This document shows, piece after piece, positions 1 to 11,295 of a DNA stretch of 64,000 nucleotides (positions are counted from its first letter, which is position 1; each line of letters starts with the position of its first letter). This DNA comes from Tuctoria greenei. Lineage: Eukaryota; Streptophyta; Magnoliopsida; Poales; Poaceae. The stretch spans positions 71,133,751 through 71,197,750 of the forward strand of contig JAYESD010000001.1 of the NCBI GenBank assembly GCA_036927565.1, in the 5' to 3' direction. The position numbers and the translations under genes are program-made. Under the pieces are notes generated by a model, which did no database searches, was not told where the DNA came from, and saw nothing but the letters and a program-made list of their open reading frames with translations.

Positions 1-485
1 CGATGCAACACCCAACAGCACACATGAAAGGACATAGTAAAGATACAAAGTTTTTATTTTATAATAAGATATTATTTACAATATAGTGTACAACAGCGGT
101 ACATACGCAGCGGAAAGTACATTACTTACATTCTCAACCTATCTACGCAAAAGAGAAGTCGTTCATGCTCGCGAATACTTCTCACTAGCAATACGAAGAT
201 CAGTAGGCAGCGGCGTGGTATCACGTGAGAGATACATCTCGACAACTCGAGATCTCACGGACAACCTATAACAGCAATAATATAACAAAACCTGCAAAAC
301 CACATATAAAGCAACCGTGAGCATGAAGGCTCAGCAGACTTAACAGTCTCACCTAAACATGGAACTCTACATGCTTGAGACTTCTAATACAGAAAGACTG
401 AATTTGCATAAATGACTCGCCTATTAGTAAATCTTTAGCTCAGTTTTAAGGTAGCAAATGACATTCTCTGAGCATGGCACATCAC

Positions 486-516
486 GGACTACACAATCAG
501 ACAAGAAGCGTTTCAT
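486..516 (-). other. Conserved motif 3' of the LTR poly(A) signal (giant LTR copy 1)
   Basis: On the minus strand this reads AAACGCTTCTTGTCTGATTG followed by a GTGTAGTCC-like tail. Nearly the same string occurs in the LTRs of the unrelated element at 9436-29309 (22467-22497, 28789-28819) and in that element's internal region (27000-27030). In the LTRs it lies about 33-38 bp downstream of AATAAA in transcript orientation. Function unknown. Confidence 0.7.
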
Positions 517-548
517 CCCCGATGTTACATGCTCAAAGCTGCATAAGC

Positions 549-554
549 TTTATT
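549..554 (-). promoter_or_regulatory. AATAAA poly(A) signal of the giant LTR
   Basis: TTTATT on the plus strand is AATAAA in the element's orientation. It lies about 600 bp from the LTR's 3' end, a plausible position for the R/U5 border. Confidence 0.5.
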
Positions 555-3500
555 CAAGTTAAATGTTTAGTAAATGTAAACTTAATTGTGCTATTTCTAA
601 TCCATACAAGTTGCAATACAGTAATAATTATGGCAGCAGATTCATAATATTCCAACTACTCTTCATTACTATGTCACGAAGCAGTGAACAAGTATGCTCA
701 ATCCATAACCGTGAGCCACGGTGATTCGAATCAATAACACTTGGATAGCACGACACATACACCCATACTTGGAGCTGAGAAGGAACGCTCCACTGATGTT
801 GTATGCAACAATCTTTCAATCGACACCTATATGCCATGCCGGTCCCACCGCTACGAGAAGAAGGCCCCCATAGGGAGCGTGACTGTGCCCGCTGGCAGGT
901 TTACACCTTGCTGCCCTGAATCCAAACCTATAGGCGGTGGGTTATGCCTCGACGCTAAGGTGAACAAGTTACATCGGTTTCCTGGATCCCATATATCCAG
1001 TATGCCTCTGGTACAGTTCAAACTTGCCCACATGGGCCGCATACGGATCGGTCCTCAATCGACACAGGCAGGGCTACGCACCCGAGAGCATGTCCCGTTG
1101 CACCCTAATCCTTGCCCGGTCTCATATTCAGTTTCAAAAATCATTATTTATAATAACCAATCCCGTGTGATGATCTCACTATCTCGCGAGTGGATTCCAA
1201 CCACTCGACTTCTACTGGACTCTCTACAACAATAGCATGACAAATCTACACGTTGAGCTATAAACTACCCATATACACTCCATGGGATTGTGGGTCATGA
1301 ATGAGGAGTGTCAATCACAAATAGACCTAATGCACAATTCATATATTGGTCATCATAGTGATAAAAGCAAAACTTTAGAAACGCCTTAAATGCAAACTGG
1401 GGCTTGACTTAGGTTGCATCAATGTAAATGTCAAGAAGTCGCTGTCTTTATCTTCCTCTGGAGAATCCGCCATGGCAGCTCCGATATGGAAATCTTCGCC
1501 TCCAAGCTGGGCTTCTTATCGATCGCTTTTGTCGTGTTCCCTAATGATATAAATATGCACATAAGTAAATGAAATGTAGTAACTTAGGAAGTGAATGTGT
1601 TTACAAATTGAGCAGCACTAAACTCAGATAGAAATGGACAGGTCTGCCTCTGTTGTTTGCAGAAGTAGAGGAAGAAATCAAAGTGGAAGATAGCAAGGTT
1701 GTAGAATGAATGGAAGCATTCATCATGAACATATAGTTTAGGAAAAAGGACCATGTTATGAATGACAAGAGGAAAACACCCTGTTGTACAAGGTGTACTA
1801 GAAGGTCTCTGCTGTGTACAGAAAACAACATAGGAGAATCCAAATGGAAACTTAATAGACTGGTTTATGAAGTGAAATGTGCTATGTGATGGACATATTG
1901 CAATCAACATCGAATTGTTCTAGTTAAACAGGTCCAATGGGTCTGGTACTTTTTCGGTGGTCAATGGGTACTATGAGTGGAGTTCTGGCCAAGATTGAGC
2001 TATGTTCATGGAAGCCTCTGTTCTCTAAAATTCTCCTAAGCTAAATCCTTTCCAGAATTTTCATGCAAAATCTGTAACTCTAACATAGGGCAAAGTAGGT
2101 TTCCTGTTTATAGGAAGTCAAGAGTGATACAACAAAACTGGTTTCATAATTTTATAATCATTCTACTATCAGATATTGATTTTAGAAGTTTAGACAATAT
2201 TATGAAAATGTTTCTGGACATTTTGACATTTTTTTTGTACATACAGTTTAGGAACTTAATTTGACCATGCAAATCAACTCAAATGGATCTCAAATTTTTA
2301 CTGGAACTTAAAGGATTTAGATCGTGGAGTCTGACCAAATTTGGGATTTTTTCAATAAATATGTCATCTGATATTAATTCTGAAGTATGTTTTCTTTATG
2401 GAATTGTTGAGGAAATATTTTTGCACTTTCATACTGATTTAATTGAAGAACTGCAAAGTAGAGATCGTTGGAGTCTAACAAAATTTATTTGAGATTTTTT
2501 GGCCAAAGATACAGGGAGATATCAATTTTCTAAACTGGAATAGAATCTGAGAATATTTTTCACTTGGAAATTTGATTAAACAGGGCTGGGCCCACGTGAT
2601 TTAAAAGGTCCAATGAGGTGGAAGCGACATGGAGGTCACAGGGTTGTGCTGTGTGGACGCATAGGATGAAGTGGCCGCAGCTGATCCGGGGATGGGGATA
2701 GGTGTCTGACAGGCTGGCCCCACTTTGGGTCGTCTTCAACCCTCGGCCAAGGGCCGAGTGGCGGCGCTCCCCAACGAGGCACGGCGGTGCACCGCCGGAG
2801 GGCTGTTCCCAAGGATCGCCTGAGCTGAAACTCGCCTCTAGGGCGTAGGCGGAACCGCGCAACACCATGGTGGGGTCGGGGGTCGCGGAGAGGGCCGGAG
2901 ATAGGCTTTCAACGGCGGCGGCTCTAGGGTTTCGGTGATGTCGGTTGCCCCCTATGGTACCTTATTCTGCATGTAACTTGCACAAAAAACTTCGTAAAGA
3001 TCTAGGGAGCATGCAGGATGGTTCAAAGGTGGGTGAAAGGCGATGGAATAGTTGGTCGACGGTGGACTGACGGGTTAAAGCCGGCAGCTAGGAAATTCAT
3101 GATTCCGGCTTGATTTCTCGATAGAATTCAATTATTGCTCGACGATGGGGTGTGCAATGCTTCGTAGGGGATAATATATAATTACAAGAAACGATTATCA
3201 GGCGTGTGCAAAGAATTGGAGGGAAACTGGGCTCGGCCCCTATGAGCTCGCCGGAGATAAACCGGGAAATACTCTAGCTACGATGCAGAAAATAATGAAC
3301 CGCAAGGATGAGAGCTGAACATGGACCCTGGCGCACCTTTTTGCAAAAGGAAGATGGATGAAACAGGCTTGCAGCACCGGGATGTCGGTGAACCAACGGC
3401 GGCAGCAAGAACAGGGTTCACGGCCAGCGCGGAAACGACGACTTGATCCGTCGAGCAGCTTGAACTGGCCCGGAATAAGTTCAAAGGGTTGCACAACATA

Positions 3501-3572
3501 ATAGAGGAGCTGAAAACAGGAAGAGATTTGATCAAAACACTGAGAGAAAGGAGCACAACACACTGCCATCGG

Positions 3573-3578
3573 TTTATA
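3573..3578 (-). promoter_or_regulatory. TATA box candidate of the giant LTR
   Basis: The minus strand reads GATATAAACC here, followed by GC-rich sequence. It is about 1.05 kb from the LTR 5' end. If it is used, the R region down to the AATAAA at 549-554 would be about 3 kb, unusually long. Assignment by motif only. Confidence 0.4.
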
Positions 3579-4416
3579 TCGGCCAGAGACAAAAAAAGAC
3601 AATGGCGGCTAGGTTTTTAGCTCCGGAGAGAAAACCACCGTGTTGTGCTTCGATGACTCGAGGAGGAACCGGCGCATCCTTCTGCAGACTTGGTTGCGCG
3701 AGGAGGTGATGGAGGGAGCTGAGCGGTGGTGGGGCTTGGGTAGTGGCAACCATGGGGAGAAGAGAGACAGGAGAGAGCATTCTGTTGCTGGGAAAGAGGA
3801 AAGAGGAACTCGCAAACAGAGGATCAGAACAAGTGATGCCTTGCTGGATTCAACTGAGAGGAAGGCAAGCAAGCAGGCAAGCAGGTGGTGGCACATGCAT
3901 GGCCGTGCGTGGCACTCAGGCAAAGAAAACAGAGGGGATATGCTCTGTTTGGGCAGTGAGCAAATGGCATGTGGGTCCCACATTTTTTCCTTCTCATCCT
4001 TTCTCCTCCAATCAAAATTCAACTGGTAACTGAGCTCCATAAGAGATTTAAATTGGCAGGATAGCTAACTAATGATGGTAAACATATTGGGGAACATATA
4101 TTTTTTTTGAATAACTTGAGCATGGGATTTGGATTTAAATTTGAATCCTCTCTTGGATGTTGACTTAATTGAAAATACTTGGACTTGCTTCATAATTTGT
4201 CCACTTGGTAGTTCAGCTCACTTGATAAGAAAAGTTCACTGGTGGCTTCAGATCTTCTATTTAGGTTGATTCAAAGTTTGAAATTAAATTCGTTACGAAG
4301 TTCCACTCGATGGATTGATTTTTGTTTATTACCCTCACATGAGTCTCATACCATATTTTCTCTTCTTTTTCTATTCTTTGTTTCTTGAGCTGAAATTAAC
4401 ACTAGGGTCTTTAGGA

Positions 4417-4417
<1 letters not shown>

Positions 4418-4503
<86 letters not shown>

Positions 4504-4508
4504 CACAC
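4418..4508. repeat. AT microsatellite followed by AC run
   Basis: A pure TA tract of 76 bp (4418-4493) is followed by G and a 14-bp AC run. In copy 2 the TA tract is 58 bp and the AC run 18 bp. This accounts for the 14-bp change in offset between the copies. Confidence 0.97.
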
Positions 4509-4619
4509 CCTCATCTATCAGTTACCCTGGTTCATGTGAGTTGAAAATTCTATTTGAACTTAAATAAATTTTAAGTTCATATTTTTGCTTCATGTGCTTT
4601 TCAAAAGTGGGCTATTACA

Positions 4620-4637
4620 ACACTTCCCCCTTAAAGG
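4620..4637 (-). other. Polypurine tract of the giant-LTR element
   Basis: The minus strand reads CCTTTAAGGGGGAAGTGT immediately before the LTR's TGTAATAG. This is the expected plus-strand priming site next to a 3' LTR and it fixes the element's orientation as minus. Confidence 0.75.
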
Positions 4638-5865
4638 AATCTCGTCGTCTTGAGATTCAAGTGAAAGGATTAACGGAACGAGTAGGGACTGATTGGTAAA
4701 AGAGAGTTGTCAACTAAGAGAAGATGACAACTACTTGGAAAGATTGGCCTTGAGAATGTCCTTGGTGCCATGCAGCGTCTTCCACAGAGTTTCTACGTGG
4801 GTGCAGTTTGTACAAGCATCATGTCTGATATTAGTAACTTGAGTGTCTTTGTTGGTGTCTTGGATGAAGTGCTCATTGTGATGATATCACTTCATAAAGC
4901 TTTTGTGTCTCTCATTGAACTTCTATTACATGCTCTTATACTGATATGATATCTTGTATTGCCCTAATCTTGACTTGAAGAACTAACACTTACTCTTCAC
5001 CTCTTATGATCACCTTGATCTCTTCAAACTAATCTTGCAATTGCTTCTTGTTTGCTTGCTTTGTTTTGTACAAGTGCTTACAATCTTAACGTGGTACTTC
5101 CCAGACATGAATCAAGGTGGTTTGCAAGATTAACAACGAAGTAACCTCGTCTGGAGTTTAGTCAACAATAGGATCCTTTTGCTGGGACATAAGAGTAGTA
5201 GAAATTTTAGTGCTCTTACGTGGTCAAAACAGAAAAGTTGATAACTATATGGCAACTACAAGGCTTTTGAATATGTCTATGTCACCATATAATAGGAGTC
5301 AAGGATGGAAACTCTTTGCAGTGGTATATGGGAATTTAATATTCAGTTCCTCATATGTTTTTCAAACAGCAAACACTCAAATATATGGTAAACACAAGGT
5401 TTTTGATGTATCAATGTCACCATATATCAAATCAAGAATTCAGATCAAGTTGAAGGAGCTTCACGAGGTTAACAGTCAAATGGTACCCTCACGAGTAAAG
5501 AACTTCAAAGATTTCATGAGGTTGATCATTAAGCTGATGATCTCACCATGGAGGACGGTGGAGTTTCAATAGTCTAGGTACTCGAACCTGAACAAGTCAT
5601 GGATTAAGGTTCGAGCCTATCTCAACCACAAGAACGGTTGACCAATCGATTACTCTTGTATTACTCAAAGAGAAAGAACCAACGGGGTACGGTATAATAC
5701 AAGAGTTGTCAAGAGGTCAAACGGTTTAGGCGACTTACAAATTTAAATCGAGATACACATTCTTGCTCAAAATTTTAGTATTAGTCATGCATCATATAGT
5801 TTTTATTTCATTAGCAATTGTGCTTCATGATGCATCACATGGTTTACGGTGCAATGCATATTCAC

Positions 5866-5990
5866 ATGGTATGGTGCAAACGGTGCATATGTATGGTGCA
5901 CAATGATGCATATGTATGGTGCATACAAGGTTGTTGCACAAGAGGGGTTGTGCAATTATGAAAGTCTTGCAATATGTATGGTGCATCATC
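5866..5990. repeat. Degenerate GGTGCATATGTAT repeats
   Basis: Variants of TATGGTGCA and TGCATATGTATGGTGCA recur at least five times in about 125 bp, with partial dyad symmetry. They are preserved in copy 2 around 44176-44300. Confidence 0.6.
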
Positions 5991-7583
5991 TTTTATAGTT
6001 TTAGCAAGAACGAGTAAAACCACTCACAATAATAAAGAATGTCTCTTGAGTTGCAAGGCTTGAATACCGTGGTCATGAAAGGCTCTCAATAAGGAATGTT
6101 ACTTTCATGACTCGAACACGATCAAGGAATTCATAACAAGAATATCGACAAGGAACGTGGAAAATTCACTACACTATCTTAACCCTTGCGAAACTTGCAC
6201 GTATTCTACTCACTTCTCTCTATCGCCACCTAAGTCTCTACTGCTCCTGCTGAACCACGAAATTGTTTGTACAAGAGAAATCAACTAAGTCACCACAATA
6301 ATCTAATATCACTAAACTTAGAGTCGAGGATACTAGAGCTGTCCTTAATAGTGCTTCACCTAATCTTCACTTTGATGATATAGTGGTTATCGATATCTTC
6401 CTAGATAGCTCCAACGGAGTTGAAGTTACACTTCCTCTATGATGAGTTAACCTTGTACTTGGAGCTGGATTCTTCGAGGATGTAATCCCATTTGATCATC
6501 TCGTGGTTGACACGGTCGGTACTGTTACACTTGAATTATTTTGAGCACACTCCTTCCCCCTTAAGTTTCGAGCTAGGAGATCGAGAAACTTATTCCATAA
6601 AATCCTCACAGGGAGGTGTTGTGAAACCCTAGTGTGAAACCAAAATTTTAATTAATTTAGCAATTTCAAAACTGGTCATGTTGACTACCTCTATGTCCAG
6701 ATTGACCCGTCTGCAGTTAATCAAGATTTTGAGCCGGCTAACAGAAGAATCAAATCTGGAGGTGAATAACAAGTTGTAGTTAACTTCATGACCTTTCTAG
6801 AAAGTATTGGTGTGTCTTCAAATTGAAAGTCGCCTAGAGGGGGGTGAATAGGTAATAAGAACTGAAATGACTTAATCAAATGAGATTAAACTCCTGAGGC
6901 CTGACTTGTCTGGACAGGGCCCGACTAGTCCGCTCAACACAGGGTGAAAGACTATTAACTTGGTTTTTATGAGTTATTTGCGGAGTTCACCCAACATGTA
7001 AGCAATGTGTGGTAACCTAGTACAACTTAGATTGTGAAGTTAAAGAACTTAGGTCACAAGATTTCAACAAAGATCAATGTGAAGAGCAATATGAACAATA
7101 AGAACCCTAATAGAAATGCTAGTGATTATGAAATGTAAAATGACAAGTGAGGCAAAATTTATCCCGTGGTTCAGCTCCACGAAGAAGACTACATCCACGT
7201 TGAGAAGTCCACACAAGGATCAGGTCTCACTTGACCCTTCTCTTACCAAGCCACCACAATGGCCGGCTTGATTTCCACTATATCAATGGGTAATCACCAA
7301 GTTTGATTGGGGTTGCTCACAAGTTGAGGCTCCTACAAATCAATACAATGAGGAGAACACGAAGCTCAACTCACACAAGCCACAAATTACAACACAATGT
7401 GCAAAGAGATCAAACCGAGAGCCAAAGCGCGTTGATCTTCCTTCACTTTCCTCCGCAAACCCTAATCTCTTCAAGATTTGGTCTTAGATGGCTAGTAGGA
7501 CAAGTGGAAGGCTTTGCAATTCTCTAGGTCACTTGTGGTGGTGCTAGGGTTCGATAGTAATCAACTAGGGGTCAGGGGTCCCC

Positions 7584-7591
7584 TTTTTATA
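7584..7591 (-). promoter_or_regulatory. TATA box of element A LTR
   Basis: The minus strand reads CCCCTATAAAAAGGGG. It lies directly downstream of the palindrome array in transcript orientation. Confidence 0.7.
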
Positions 7592-7630
7592 GGGGTACCG
7601 GCAACTAACCGTTGCCATTAGGGCAAACCC

Positions 7631-8155
7631 GAACTAGTCCGTCTCTATGCCACGGACTAGTCCAGCCTTCCATGACCATCGACAATTTCACGTCATCAAT
7701 CGACAAAACTGATGACGTGCGTACCAACATTTGAATTTCAAACGGCCACTGACAACGCGGACTAGTCCGGTTCCCAACGGACTAGTCCGAAGTAGGACAG
7801 AAGGGTTTGGTCCGTCTCAAAATGGACACAACTAGGTAGGCCTGGACTAGTCCGGCCACAGGGATAGACTAGTCCCGCCCTCTAGGGATTTCTTCTCGGT
7901 TTATCTCACTAAGTCTCACATGGACTAGTCCGCACCACAACGGGCAAGTCCGAACTTTTCCAGAGAGCTTTGGTACGTTCCGGAATGGACAAGTCCGGTC
8001 TTTAGGGACTTAGCTCCAAATCCACTAAGGGATGAACAGACTAGTCCGTGCCCATACGGACAAGTCCGAACTCATCCAGAGACGTTTAGTCCGCCCCAAA
8101 GCGGACTTCTCTGACAGGTCGGACTAGTCCGGCCCTGAGGCCCGGACTAGTCCAA
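7631..8155. repeat. CGGACTAGTCCG palindrome array in element A LTR
   Basis: Ten ACTAGTCC cores lie in about 525 bp, mostly within the palindrome CGGACTAGTCCG or one-off versions such as CGGACAAGTCCG. Spacing is irregular (about 12-115 bp). One more core lies outside at about 6924. The array is immediately upstream of the TATA box on the minus strand. Confidence 0.92.
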
Positions 8156-8471
8156 CCTTCTAAGGTTTTTCCTCATTTCGGCTTCTCACTTAGGTTTTTC
8201 TCTCAACCACCACTTTGAGCTCTCTAGAATTATCTCAATGCACATGATACATCCACCCTCACACATGATACGGCTCACTTAAGCTCAATACCATAGAAAC
8301 CCTAATTTCTATGCTTGAGTCTTTGACGCCCGTTTTATCCTTTTTCCTTTTTGAGGTATTTCATCTCATTTCATCCATCACACCTATGCTTAATATCAAC
8401 TCAGCTTATTAGTCTCTTAATTGTCGTCATCAATCATCCAAAACCCACGGAAATGCCTAGATGCACTTTCA

Positions 8472-8483
8472 ATCTCCCCCTTT
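8472..8483 (-). other. Polypurine tract of element A
   Basis: The minus strand reads AAAGGGGGAGAT directly before the LTR's TGAAAG. Additional GGGGGAG tracts lie further upstream on the minus strand at about 8563-8570, 8797-8802, 8839-8847 and 8868-8877. Confidence 0.8.
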
Positions 8484-8925
8484 CTAGTGATTGATGACAA
8501 CACATTAAGACTTCAACAAAAGGATAACAATTTTTTTGCATAACATGTATTTGTATGAGTGACTCCCCCTCAATGTATGCATCATTAGTAAGAGAAATTG
8601 ATAGAGTTCTCATACATATACATGTTATGGTGGGGTGCCTAAGTGATGTGCTCATAAATTGTGATAAGGTACCAAGCATGCAAGTTGAAACATGTAACTC
8701 AAGCATAACATCACAATTTATACAGGATACATGAATTAAGTCTTACAACAATTGAAATGAGAGTTTTAAAACATAAGTCCATAGTGGATCAATCTCTCCC
8801 CCATAAAGCTATTATCTAAGTACCCCCTTTTTCAAACTCTCCCCCTTGCTAAGTACCCCATCAATCTCTCCCCCTTTGGCATCAAGACACCAAAAAGGAA
8901 GAGAAGGAAGGAAGGGTCCTTAGAT

Positions 8926-9435
8926 CTACTCGTCATCATCATTGGCGGCGGCGTCGTCGTCTCCGTCTCCTTCTTGGCGCCCGCTATCGCTCTCTGTCGC
9001 TTTCGGGTCACCATTATCATCATCTTCAGACGGAGCCGCCGTAGAGGTATCAACTTCGCCGAATTGAGCGAGCTCCACGGTGGTGAAATCCGGGAATGGA
9101 GTCATCTCCCCATCACTCTCTGCGGCAGAAGACATGGGGATGTCCAGCTTGTCACACATCGCCTTGAGATACTTCTCTTGGCAATGCTTCATGCAACGTT
9201 GTCGAACTTCCGCTTTCCGACAAGAGGAGAAGATGGCCTTAAAGCACTTGAAGAAGCCACTGCCGCATTGTGATGAAGAAGGAGGTGGAGGAGGTGATGG
9301 CACGAAGTGTGAAGAAGAAGCGGGAGGATCCACATTCTTCCTACGAGGGGCAGCCGACTTCGAAGGTGGAATTTGAGGACGAAGCCTTCTATGAATGATG
9401 TCCTTCTTGAAGTTGAGCCCACACACCTTCTCAAT
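8926..9435 (-). pseudogene. Env-like ORF, C-terminal part, of copia element A
   Basis: An open minus-strand frame runs from the junction with the inserted element at 9436 to a TAG at 8926, about 169 codons. It has no start of its own: the frame is already open at the junction, so the N-terminal part is separated by that insertion. The visible piece has a basic, proline-rich segment (SPPPPPSSS), then a Cys-containing helix-like segment (CFKAIFSSCRKAEVRQRC), then a strongly acidic Asp/Glu tail. Position between pol and the 3' LTR and the acidic tail fit the env-like ORF of Maximus/SIRE elements, but I recognise no catalytic or fusion motif. Copy 2 (47234-47743) keeps the frame with a few substitutions. 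The 440 bp between this and the polypurine tract appear noncoding. Confidence 0.6.
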
Positions 9436-9823
9436 TGTTGGTATTTCTTAATACCAAAGATCATCTTCGGTAAAGAGATGAGATCCGCAAGCGCACAGAA
9501 GATACCGTTGTAGCATTTCACCCATGAGTATTCCCAAGGGTATCGTATTTATCCCAAAGGAAGGCAATGGAGTAAAGTATATACTAATCTTATGATCAAG
9601 CTATGGGATACTAATCAATTATCCGGATAGGGGGTAAGTTGATAATAGGGGTAGTGTGACACACACCTAGACAATCTATTCTAACGGGTAAATGGGTCCT
9701 AGAGGGAGATTGGATTAAGAGTTAGAGAGTTGCTCCTACAATGCTCCTAATACATATACATAGCCTAAGGTAGATACTAATGGTCATGTCAATGATGAAT
9801 TCCTATGCAATGCTATTCAACAC
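9436..9823 (-). repeat. 3' LTR of the LARD-like element, first part
   Basis: These 388 bp begin TGTTGGTATTTC and match 28010-28397 almost base for base. The alignment breaks exactly at the AACAC target duplicated by element B and resumes at 22075. Confidence 0.93.
9819..9823. repeat. Left target-site duplication AACAC of element B
   Basis: AACAC precedes the TG of the 5' LTR and recurs at 22070-22074 directly after the CA of the 3' LTR. The unoccupied homologue at 28393-28397 has a single AACAC. Confidence 0.97.
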
Positions 9824-10157
9824 TGAAAGCATCTAGGCCCCCATGAGGTATGGTTTCGGTGATTAATGACAACCATTGGATTTTACTAATGAATTTGTGA
9901 ATGCAAGGTCCCCATAATCACTCAATCAAATGAAATCAATATGTCATTGGAGACCCATATTCAATCAATGTATGAGATCAAATCAATGATATGAAGACAA
10001 GAAGTGAAAGCTCTTATGTCAAAGTCACTCAACCAAAATTGATGACACTTAATGCTTTACAATCATCAGAAATATATTTTCAACAAAGTCTAAGAGGTCA
10101 TTTGAGCAAGACACAAAAGAATCACTTAGAAACAACTCGAAGCAAACAAAATCAACT

Positions 10158-10536
10158 CACCGGATCAACCGATGATACCTCAGAACAACACATCGGTCGA
10201 GTTGGTTCAACTGAAGAAGAAGACCTCAGAACAAAGCACTCACCGGATCATCAGATGTGAATGGCTCATCTACATCGGTCCATCAGTACAGTTTGTAATA
10301 TCATTGGACCAAGTGTAGCACCGGATCATCCGATGTACAGAAATATACACATCGGTCAATCACTCTAGTAAGCATCAAGTTTGAGTCAATTCTGGAGGAA
10401 GAGCCACCGGATCATCAAATGAGAAGACAAGAGCAACATCGGTCTAACAACGGTCATATCTGACACAATGACGTCGGCTAAAGTAAACTTGACCGATGAT
10501 AACTAAAGGGGAGACATCGGATCATCCGGTGTTCAC
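10158..10536. repeat. CCGGATCATCCGATG / ACATCGG array in element B 5' LTR
   Basis: Alternating motifs of the form CCGGATCATCCGATG and ACATCGGTC occur about ten times in 380 bp and end with CATCGGATCATCCGGTG, about 50 bp before the TATA box. They are imperfect palindromes built on CCGAT/ATCGG and CCGG. Confidence 0.88.
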
Positions 10537-10587
10537 AGTAAAGTTCTGTCAGCCTACTTTTCCAACGGCTATTTCGGGGAGGCTGAC

Positions 10588-10595
10588 TATAAATA
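10588..10595 (+). promoter_or_regulatory. TATA box of element B 5' LTR
   Basis: TATAAATA in the context GACTATAAATACCCCC, after the palindrome array, and followed by an A/C-rich leader typical of a transcription start region. It would drive the genomic transcript. Confidence 0.75.
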
Positions 10596-11237
10596 CCCCC
10601 TAATCCTGTCATTTCGCCAAGTCTTGATCACCAGACACTATCAACACATCCACAAGCGTTCAATACCAAGAGCAATCACTTCCACACCATTTCGATCACC
10701 TATACACCAAGATTTGGGCTAGAACTAGCTAGAGAGAGAGCTTGTGTGCCTCCATTCTGGGTGAGTGGACTCTCTAGGATAGTGAGAGAGCCTCAAGGGA
10801 GTGCCCTTGGTGTTTGTAACTGTGAGGAGACTTCTGGAGCTTGCCAAGGAGTTTGTGGAAGCCCGGAGGGTCGAAGTTGTACAAGGCTTGAGCTCCACCT
10901 TGCCGAAGTTGGCAAACGGAGAGGAATAGTGAAGATCCCTCGTCTTGGTGACTTGGGTGTGGCAAAACCCTTTGGTGGGTGCCACAACGTGGATGTAGGA
11001 AGATCTTGACGATCTTGCCGAACCACGGGATAAATCCTCGTGTCTCCTCGGGAGTTTGCATCCTCCTTCTTTCCCTTACGTTTATGCATTTTACATTCCG
11101 CAAAGTTCCTATTTACTTGAATGCATAGATAGTTTGCGTAGGGAATTGGGCTTTTAGGAATTAAGTTTTATTGCTTAGATTTTTTAAAGAAGCCCAATTC
11201 ACCCCTTCCCCCCTCTTGGGCATTCGATCCTTACAAT

Positions 11238-11249
11238 TGGTATCGGAGC
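11238..11249 (+). other. Primer-binding site (initiator tRNA-Met type)
   Basis: TGGTATCGGAGC lies 2 bp after the 5' LTR. It differs at one position from the usual plant initiator tRNA-Met complement TGGTATCAGAGC. Confidence 0.88.
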
Positions 11250-11295
11250 AAGGTTGCTCATAGGATCATTCTAGCATCACAGCTAGAGAGCTAAA

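Larger units (their letters stand above)
1..4619 (-). mobile_element. Giant LTR (3' LTR of a minus-strand element), left end cut by the window
   Basis: Read on the minus strand this sequence starts TGTAATAGCCC at 4619, directly after a purine tract complementary to 4620-4637, which marks it as a 3' LTR. Copy 2 shows the other end (38271, ending CCTCACA), giving a full length of about 4.66 kb. The last 51 bp are missing here. It holds a minus-strand TATA candidate, an AATAAA signal, a GC-rich block (about 2640-3760) and an AT/AC microsatellite. The start resembles Del/Tekay-type gypsy LTRs, but that assignment is tentative. The several 60-140 codon frames inside have no recognisable domain and I do not call them genes. 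Confidence 0.8.
4620..6823 (-). mobile_element. 3' internal sequence of the giant-LTR element, noncoding as seen
   Basis: About 2.2 kb lies between the polypurine tract and the insertion point of copia element A. I see no protease, RT, RNase H or integrase motifs on either strand. The 120-codon frame at 5210-5572 has low-complexity internal repetition and is preserved in copy 2, but it matches nothing I recognise. A second CTTCCCCCTTAA-type tract sits near 6563-6574, resembling the polypurine tract at 4620. The remainder of the element is not seen beyond element A. Confidence 0.6.
6824..8471 (-). mobile_element. 3' LTR of copia element A (Maximus/SIRE-like)
   Basis: This is a 1,648-bp LTR read on the minus strand. 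It starts TGAAAGTGCATCTAGGC at 8471 and ends GGCGACTTTCA at 6824, and it is preceded by a GGGGGAGAT polypurine tract (8472-8483). It contains a minus-strand TATA box (7584-7591) and, upstream of it, a palindrome array (7631-8155). The start sequence, the tract and the env-like ORF behind it point to the Maximus/SIRE copia lineage. The matching 5' LTR is absent because the element is cut at 9436. Confidence 0.88.
9824..11235 (+). repeat. 5' LTR of element B, copy 1
   Basis: A 1,412-bp LTR beginning TGAAAGCATC and ending CCTTACA. It holds a palindrome array (10158-10536), a TATA box (10588-10595) and a GC-richer transcribed part. It shares diagnostic bases with the 5' LTR of copy 2 rather than with its own 3' LTR, for example the CTTCCCCCC stretch near 11205. 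Confidence 0.97.

Noticed and set aside
741..1235. 164-codon plus-strand frame in the giant LTR
   Set aside because: It is antisense to the LTR transcript with no domain. It is preserved in copy 2 only as duplicated sequence.
3609..4040. 143-codon minus-strand frame in the giant LTR (with overlapping plus-strand frames of 129 and 96 codons)
   Set aside because: It lies upstream of the TATA candidate inside the LTR. Frames are open on both strands because of base composition, and no domain is recognisable. Conservation in copy 2 only reflects the recent duplication.
5210..5572. 120-codon plus-strand ORF as a gene
   Set aside because: It contains imperfect repeats of its own (MSMSPY twice), has no recognised domain, and sits in noncoding internal sequence of a retroelement.
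7631..8155. CRISPR-like array
   Set aside because: Repeats are 8-12 bp palindromes with irregular spacing, within a plant LTR. There are no cas genes and the sequence is eukaryotic.
10725..11103. Multiple 86-109 codon frames in the element B LTR on both strands
   Set aside because: They are shadows in the GC-richer R/U5 part of the LTR and recur in all four LTRs simply because the LTRs are homologous.
11222..11260. tRNA gene at the primer site
   Set aside because: Only 12 bases complementary to a tRNA 3' end are present, with no cloverleaf and no A/B boxes.
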